From: Lytechinus variegatus
Taxonomy: Eukaryota > Echinodermata > Echinoidea > Temnopleuroida > Toxopneustidae
Direction of reading: 5' to 3'
NCBI RefSeq assembly: GCF_018143015.1
Contig: NC_054747.1
Span: forward strand, 248,001 to 312,000
Length of the DNA: 64,000 bases
Of the stretch, positions 58,985-64,000 are shown in pieces. The notes beneath the pieces are model-generated. The model saw only the letters and a list, made by a program, of their open reading frames with translations, ran no database searches and was not told the DNA's origin. The translations under genes and the position numbers were made by a program. Each line of letters opens with the position of its first letter. Position 1 is the stretch's first letter.

Positions 58985-59264
58985 GTACGAAAACAATGTG
59001 ACGACGGAGTTGTGTGTAATTTTGCAGATTTCAGTGTGTGTTAAGGAGATGCGATACCTGATGATTTAGCGAGCGAGTGTATTTATACAAGCCGTTTCTA
59101 TCATTTCAGTATATTAATTTTATCAATTTCGTTTTATCGGCAATTGCCGCTTGTATCTAAATGCCCAAAATCAAACGTAATTGGAAATGTGATTTTTGTT
59201 ACTTTATTATTTTGTTTTCAAGACGCACCTTCTCTGAGTTTTCTTTTCTTTTCTCTTCCAAAAG

Positions 59265-59481
59265 AAACTAATATTACAATACTGGCCAAGCAACATAATG
59301 CATCTATGTCAAATGCCACTACACCATCAGTAAACGATACTACGCCCTCAATCTGTCCACAATGGAGAGGTAACAGGACAGTTTTAGAGCGGTCCTACGT
59401 CATAGAAGATCGGGGAATGACGTCATTCTTCAGGGGTTGGGTCGACGTACAGGGACAAGGAGCGGCCAATGATTTTTGCAG
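59265..59481 (+). CDS. Gene C: linker end and first DYCR module, part 1
   Basis: Acceptor ctcttccaaaag, phase 1; donor GCAG|gtattt, phase 2. It encodes more N-x-T/S sequons, then C-P-Q-W-R-G-N-R-T, F-R-G-W-V-D-V-Q-G-Q-G-A-A-N-D-F-C-R. The acceptor at ttttgttttcaag (59222) would also stay in frame but is less likely. Confidence 0.65.
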
Positions 59482-60293
59482 GTATTTGGCAACGAAAGTT
59501 CATGTCATTATAAACAAAGGATACCGTCGTTTAATAAATCATCTATACAGCATCATCTCTTATCTTCGAAACTTTCTGATAGTATTTTATGCAGTTAATA
59601 ATAAGTTGAAAGCGTTTCCTAAGTTCAGACGTTTTCCTCTGTTTCACATTGGAAAATGAATTTACTTTACAGAAACAGAACATGAAAATTCTGCAATAAC
59701 GTGTTATAGATAACAAACCCTAAATACATAGGCAAAACAAAAATCTTGCCAACTTTTTGGTCAGAGGCCTTTTAGCAATATAAACTGAAAAAAAATAAAA
59801 TGATTTCGTTACCTGTATTATGACTACTACTATTATTGTTTTTCTTTTATGGACTTTATAGTCATGCTGGTAATTGAAACCTGTTGCAACTAATTTCATT
59901 AAGTAATTTCTGCAGTTTTACATGTTACATCACTCCAGTCAAAGGCTTCGACAGACGAAATACATTGTCATATTTTACTTCTTTAGTTTTTTGGGCTTCA
60001 ACATTTCGAATCAAAAATATTTTTCTCTCATTCAGTCATTAACAAAAAATTGATATGATAAATTCGTACACCAATTTACCATTACGAATATAAAAATGGT
60101 TTTCAAACAGAAAAATACATTATTCCATTTTATTATTGATACCTTTTAACCTATTATCCTTTGCATTATAATCATCACCATCATCAATGTCATCATTATT
60201 TCTAGTATCAATAATTCCAGATTCATTACGGCTAGCATTATTCGACATCTGCATGCCCTGAAATTTGCATTATTTTTTTTCTTTTTTCCATAG

Positions 60294-60467
60294 AATAGTA
60301 AGAACTGATGGGAAACCGTTCATGTCCTGTCTACTGGCTGGTTCGATGGAAGATGACCTATTAGCATACACATCTCCCAACCCCTCCGAAGAATGGTTTG
60401 ACCCAGGCTATTCCAATACTTGGTATATGAAAGACGAAGATGAAGATGGACGAGATGACTATTGCAG
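60294..60467 (+). CDS. Gene C: DYCR module 1 end / module 2 start
   Basis: A 174-nt phase 2-2 exon (acceptor tttttccatag, donor GCAG|gtaata). It encodes I-V-R-T-D-G-K-P-F-M-S-C-L-L-A-G and then W-Y-M-K-D-E-D-E-D-G-R-D-D-Y-C-R. The exon boundary falls at the same point (after ...D-[FY]-C-) in both modules, as expected for an exon duplication. Confidence 0.7.
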
Positions 60468-62273
60468 GTAATAGAAGGCTATAGGTTTCACGGGCCTAAT
60501 AACAACTGGCAGACAAAAGATATTCATTCGAGCCAACCCAATCTAAATTTTTAAATTTGATATCGCTGATTGACAAAAATGAATAATTATGACTAACAAT
60601 CATGACAATCTATCACTGATTCTAGGGAAGGTACCTACTAAACTTTCCTTTTCCAAATTTGAAAGATATATCACAACTTTGGAACTATTTTTTTTACTGG
60701 CGGCGAAAGAATAAGGGCCATCAGCAGGATGCAATTCAGACCCATAACTCGAGTGAAGAGTTTGCACAACAGACTACTCCCAGCGTGCGTGTGTGTGTGT
60801 ATGAGGGGGGGGGGAGGGGTAGCTGAATATTGCTGCGAATCAACAAAAGTAGGTAGATATGAATAAACCCATGCAAAGGTTATCATTAGCCGATCTTTAA
60901 ATGATTCACTTTCGTTCAATTTTAGTTGCTTTTTTTGCAATAATTTATTATTTTTTTAATTATGTTTTAATTATAACAAATTGAAATAAATCACAAAATT
61001 TACAAATGATTATTAGGTGATTGCAGATCACAAGTTAGTTACACAAAAAGACAAAATAACAACCATAATAACAAAAAAACCTTACCCACTTATCCTCCCC
61101 CCCCCCAAAAAAAAAAGTAATTGGGCAAAGTGATGACTTAATATCAGTGTTATCTATTAAATATAGGTGATATGGTAAATAAAGTAGACAAAACGAAATA
61201 TACAAGCTATGATTATGAAGTGGTGTCCAAACAACTATTCATAGGATTAAAAAACACAACCGGTTATCCAAGACGACATGATTATGGAGGTTTTTAAACG
61301 AACAAGTATATCAAGGAGACTGAGATACAAGTTGCATGAAAAAATGGGATCTGATGTCTACAACCATTTAACAAATGCAGTGCAGTATTATTTCAAAAAT
61401 GGGACACAAACGCTTAATTGTTATCCTATACAATGTATACATGCAGCAGATCCACTGTATGAATCATCAAAATACCGGAAAAGGTTATCATGGTCAATGG
61501 GCGGATACAATCACAATGATCACATAGATAATGCGTGTTTTTATTGTTCATAATACAACGATGGAAATTACTGTTATCATTTTCTGGTTTAGTGGTCGTT
61601 TTGTGTTTATCGGTTTTATTTATTTTTGGTGACGTACACAAACATTACCTTGGGAAAAGAACACACTATAATTAGTATTATTTTTATCTTCTCTTTCATG
61701 TTATTTGGTACCTGATTTTTATTCTCTTCTCCATCTATTTCATATTTGCTAATAATTAGCTTGATCTTCTTTCCTCTCTGGCAGTTATGTCACCTCCCAC
61801 TTCTAACTTTCTGGGTTTTAGGGGGTTCAAATTCCGGTTGTTTTAATTTATTTCGTTTTGAGATTAGTCTTCCCTTACTGCCTAATCCCGTCTTCGCCAC
61901 TGGCGTACAATCGCGTCTTCGACCCATGTCACCCAAAAAAGTTCTACGATCAATGTCATAATGCAATTTTTTCAAGTATTATATCAAACTCTTTCACAAA
62001 ATCATTTTTTTTATTTCAAAATGGTAAAAAAGAGTACCGGCTCATTTCATTTTCTTGGCGCTTTTAAGAAAGGGTCTCTACAGGCCAACTTTGGCCCTCT
62101 TTTGTTTTTTTCTCATTACGCTGCTGCCCCCTTCTTTATTTCTCCCCGATTCCCATTCTCTCAGTTTCCTTACTTTTGAAAGTGTAAAGTGAATACTTGA
62201 CTACAATTATCAAATCGATACTGAGGTATTTATGAAAGACTTTTCATTCTTCCTTTTAAAAACAAAACCACAG
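60468..62273. other. Last intron of gene C
   Basis: 1.8 kb. It contains a (GT)n/poly-G tract near 60785-60820, a C/A tract at 61099-61116 and an open stretch at 61278-61553 of unknown meaning. No exon is supported. Confidence 0.5.
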
Positions 62274-62421
62274 ATGCGTCGGAAGTGTACCGGATACAAC
62301 GGTTGTATGTATGAAAGCTGGACCTGCTGGATTCGAGGGTCACGAAAGAGATTTTACACCGGAAAGCTCACCGATGGATTGCTTCTACCTCACCGCTGAT
62401 CCCTTCTTTGGATTTCCGTAG
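62274..62421 (+). CDS. Gene C: last exon, DYCR module 2 end and stop
   Basis: Acceptor aaaaccacag, phase 2. The frame continues C-V-G-S-V-P-D-T-T-V-V-C-M-K-A-G, then P-M-D-C-F-Y-L-T-A-D-P-F-F-G-F-P and TAG. The V-V-C-M-K-A-G segment matches M-S-C-L-L-A-G of module 1. Confidence 0.75.
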
Positions 62422-62432
62422 TTGTGGTCAGC

Positions 62433-62438
62433 AATAAA
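62433..62438 (+). promoter_or_regulatory. Polyadenylation signal of gene C
   Basis: AATAAA 11 nt past the stop codon. A MITE begins at 62442, so cleavage would take place inside it. Confidence 0.6.
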
Positions 62439-62441
62439 CTC

Positions 62442-62584
62442 CAGGGGTGTGTTTCATGCAACACATTTTCAGTGATTTCCACTGACTGATCTGACCTAAA
62501 CCAATCAGAAGCAAGGATTTATGTAGCTAATAACAGTTTCAAGTGAAGGTCATTGACTATTTCGTTTTATGAAATGGGTCCCAG
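62442..62584. mobile_element. Short MITE at the 3' end of gene C
   Basis: About 143 bp. The left tip CAGGGGTGTGTTTCATGCAAC and right tip TTTTATGAAATGGGTCCCAG are imperfect inverted repeats. No ORF. Confidence 0.55.
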
Positions 62585-63069
62585 ATTGCCTGGAAGGGAA
62601 CATGTTTTCTCCATTTAAGAGTGGATTTCATTTCAAAAGGACTGGGATAGCAGCAGGCCTAATCTATCCACGTCATTCAAGAACCCTCCAATCAGATTAC
62701 ATCATGGTACCTAGAAACTTGCTCTGAACCCTTTGGATATTTAGCTTCCATCTTGGATGTATTCATTCATCTTTTGACAGTTGTTTGAAATGAGAAATGC
62801 GATGAATCGAAAAAACGCATTCGAATGTTTCAATATCTTGATTCAGAGATGTCATGGTTCATTCGAAGAAGGCACCAAGGTCATCAAATTAGGCGTAATC
62901 TGCCCTTGAACATTTATTAAATAGGATATTTACAGATCAGTTATTTTTTCAGATTAAATAATGGATTTCATTAAAAGATTTTTTTAACAGAATGGAAAAG
63001 TGACTGCGCCAAGTAGCCAGACGAAAGAATAGATTATTTCTTCTTCTGATTAACTACTATCTTAGTTAA

Positions 63070-63664
63070 AGGTCAAGTCCACCTCAGAAAAATAATGATT
63101 TGAATCAATAGAAAAAATCAGACAAGCACAATGCTGAAAATTTCATCAAAATCGGACGTAAAATAAGAAAGTTATGACATTTCAAAGTTTCGCTTATTTT
63201 CAACAAAATAGTTATATGAACGAGCCAGTTACATCCAAATGAGAGAGTTGATGATGTCACTCACTCACTATTTCTTTTGTTTTTTATTGTTTGAATTATA
63301 CAATATTTCAATTTTTACGAATTTGATGATTAGGACCTTCTTGCCTGAAGCACAGAATGTTAAAATAATGGAATTCCACGTGTTCAGGGAGGAATGAAAC
63401 TTCATTTCACATGACAATGACGAGAAAATGAAAATATTTCATATAATAAAATACAAAAGAAATAGTGAGTGAGTGATGTCATCAACTCTCTCATTTGGAT
63501 GAAACTGGTTCGTTCATATAACTATTTTGTTGAAAATAAGCGAAACTTTAAAATGCCATAACTTTCTTATCTTACATCCGATTTTGATGAAATTTTCAAT
63601 GTTATGCTTGTTAAATTTTTCTCTTTCTATTCAAATCAAGTTTTTGTTGAGGTGGACTTGTCCT
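63070..63664. mobile_element. Palindromic TTAA-flanked MITE, copy 4 (best preserved)
   Basis: 595 bp between TTAA at 63066-63069 and 63665-63668. Tips AGGTCAAGTCCACCTCAG and TGAGGTGGACTTGTCCT. The arms are inverted repeats over most of their length. It is the reference copy for the family. Confidence 0.8.
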
Positions 63665-64000
63665 TTAAGAATCAGAATACTCTTAATTCATCTTTCACAG
63701 TAAGTTAAACATGTTTACAGAGAAAATTTTAATTCAATTTCCCAAAATATGCTGTTATGTTGTTTTTTCTTTGATGATTGTAGGATGATGATTATACCTG
63801 CGAAGTTAAAACGCTGTTTAAGATTTTATACAACGCTGTTTACTAAATGAACCTTACAGTATATGTTTAACAATTTAAACAATTTAAACAATTTCTTTCT
63901 TTTTTGTTTCATTTCTTGAAGATTGGATTTGAAAATTAAACCTTGTTGCTTATCCCTTGTTAATACTGTTTAACCAATTACCGTAAGGTTCATATATATA

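Larger units (their letters stand above)
48937..62421 (+). other. Gene C: Frizzled-CRD / FN3 / Frizzled-CRD / Ig / mucin / DYCR mosaic protein
   Basis: Nine exons recognised: 48937-49320, 50036-50500, 53990-54226, 56069-56218, 56886-57038, 57929-58078, 58745-58984, 59265-59481, 60294-60467, plus the last, 62274-62421. All early introns are phase 1; the last two are phase 2. The product has ten-cysteine Frizzled-type domain 1, an N/T-rich linker and FN3-like domain, Frizzled-type domain 2, an Ig domain, a second N/T-rich linker and two DYCR modules. No transmembrane helix is visible, so it is probably secreted or matrix-bound. Frizzled domains bind Wnts in receptors and sFRPs (family knowledge); a Wnt-related role here is inference. 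The signal-peptide exon is uncertain. Confidence 0.8.

Noticed and set aside
61278-61553. 91-codon open frame in the last gene C intron
   Set aside because: It has no recognisable motif, no splice signals in phase with gene C, and ordinary AT-rich composition.

Overview
The window is animal DNA: AT-rich, with small exons in long introns, nearly all introns in phase 1 (the usual sign of exon-shuffled extracellular proteins), and a dense load of MITEs, tRNA-derived SINEs, LINEs, hAT elements and one Penelope-like element. An invertebrate deuterostome, most likely an echinoderm such as a sea urchin, fits best. That rests on recalled repeat styles and protein families; nothing was searched.

Layout. 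(1) 1768-19610, minus strand: an Ig-superfamily receptor, gene A, whose 3' end lies beyond the left edge. It has a signal-peptide exon, a V-type Ig exon, a second Ig exon containing a 500-N gap, a transmembrane exon, and a cytoplasmic tail built from small cassette exons. One 60-nt, phase 1-1 tail exon occurs nine times, identical in sequence, in a 12-kb tandem array of ~1.3-kb units. (2) 19.6-29.2 kb: no complete gene. It holds a four-layer nest of transposons (LINE / hAT / LINE / solo LTR) and an orphan 3' exon. (3) 29288-35109, minus strand: gene B, a paralogue of gene A, complete in eight exons. The coding exons sum to 1428 nt (475 codons plus stop) with every splice phase matching. The product is signal peptide - IgV - Ig (C1-like) - TM - an ITAM-like tyrosine pair - Death domain - Death domain. 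(4) 38001-40446: a fresh-looking Penelope-like retroelement (reverse transcriptase plus GIY-YIG endonuclease) with a 12-bp target duplication. (5) 45.5-48.9 kb: a Harbinger-type MITE and a hAT element. (6) 48937-62421, plus strand: gene C, a secreted-looking mosaic of Frizzled-type cysteine-rich domain, S/T/N-rich linker with an FN3-like domain, a second Frizzled domain, an Ig domain, a mucin-like linker and two 'DYCR' modules. Its signal-peptide exon is not settled.

How the genes relate. Genes A and B are tandem paralogues with the same ectodomain plan but different tails: gene B ends in two Death domains, while gene A carries the amplified acidic cassette. This looks like a small cluster of diversifying cell-surface receptors that could signal to apoptosis or innate-immune adaptors (inference). 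Gene C is an unrelated exon-shuffled extracellular protein that may bind Wnt-like ligands (inference from its Frizzled domains).
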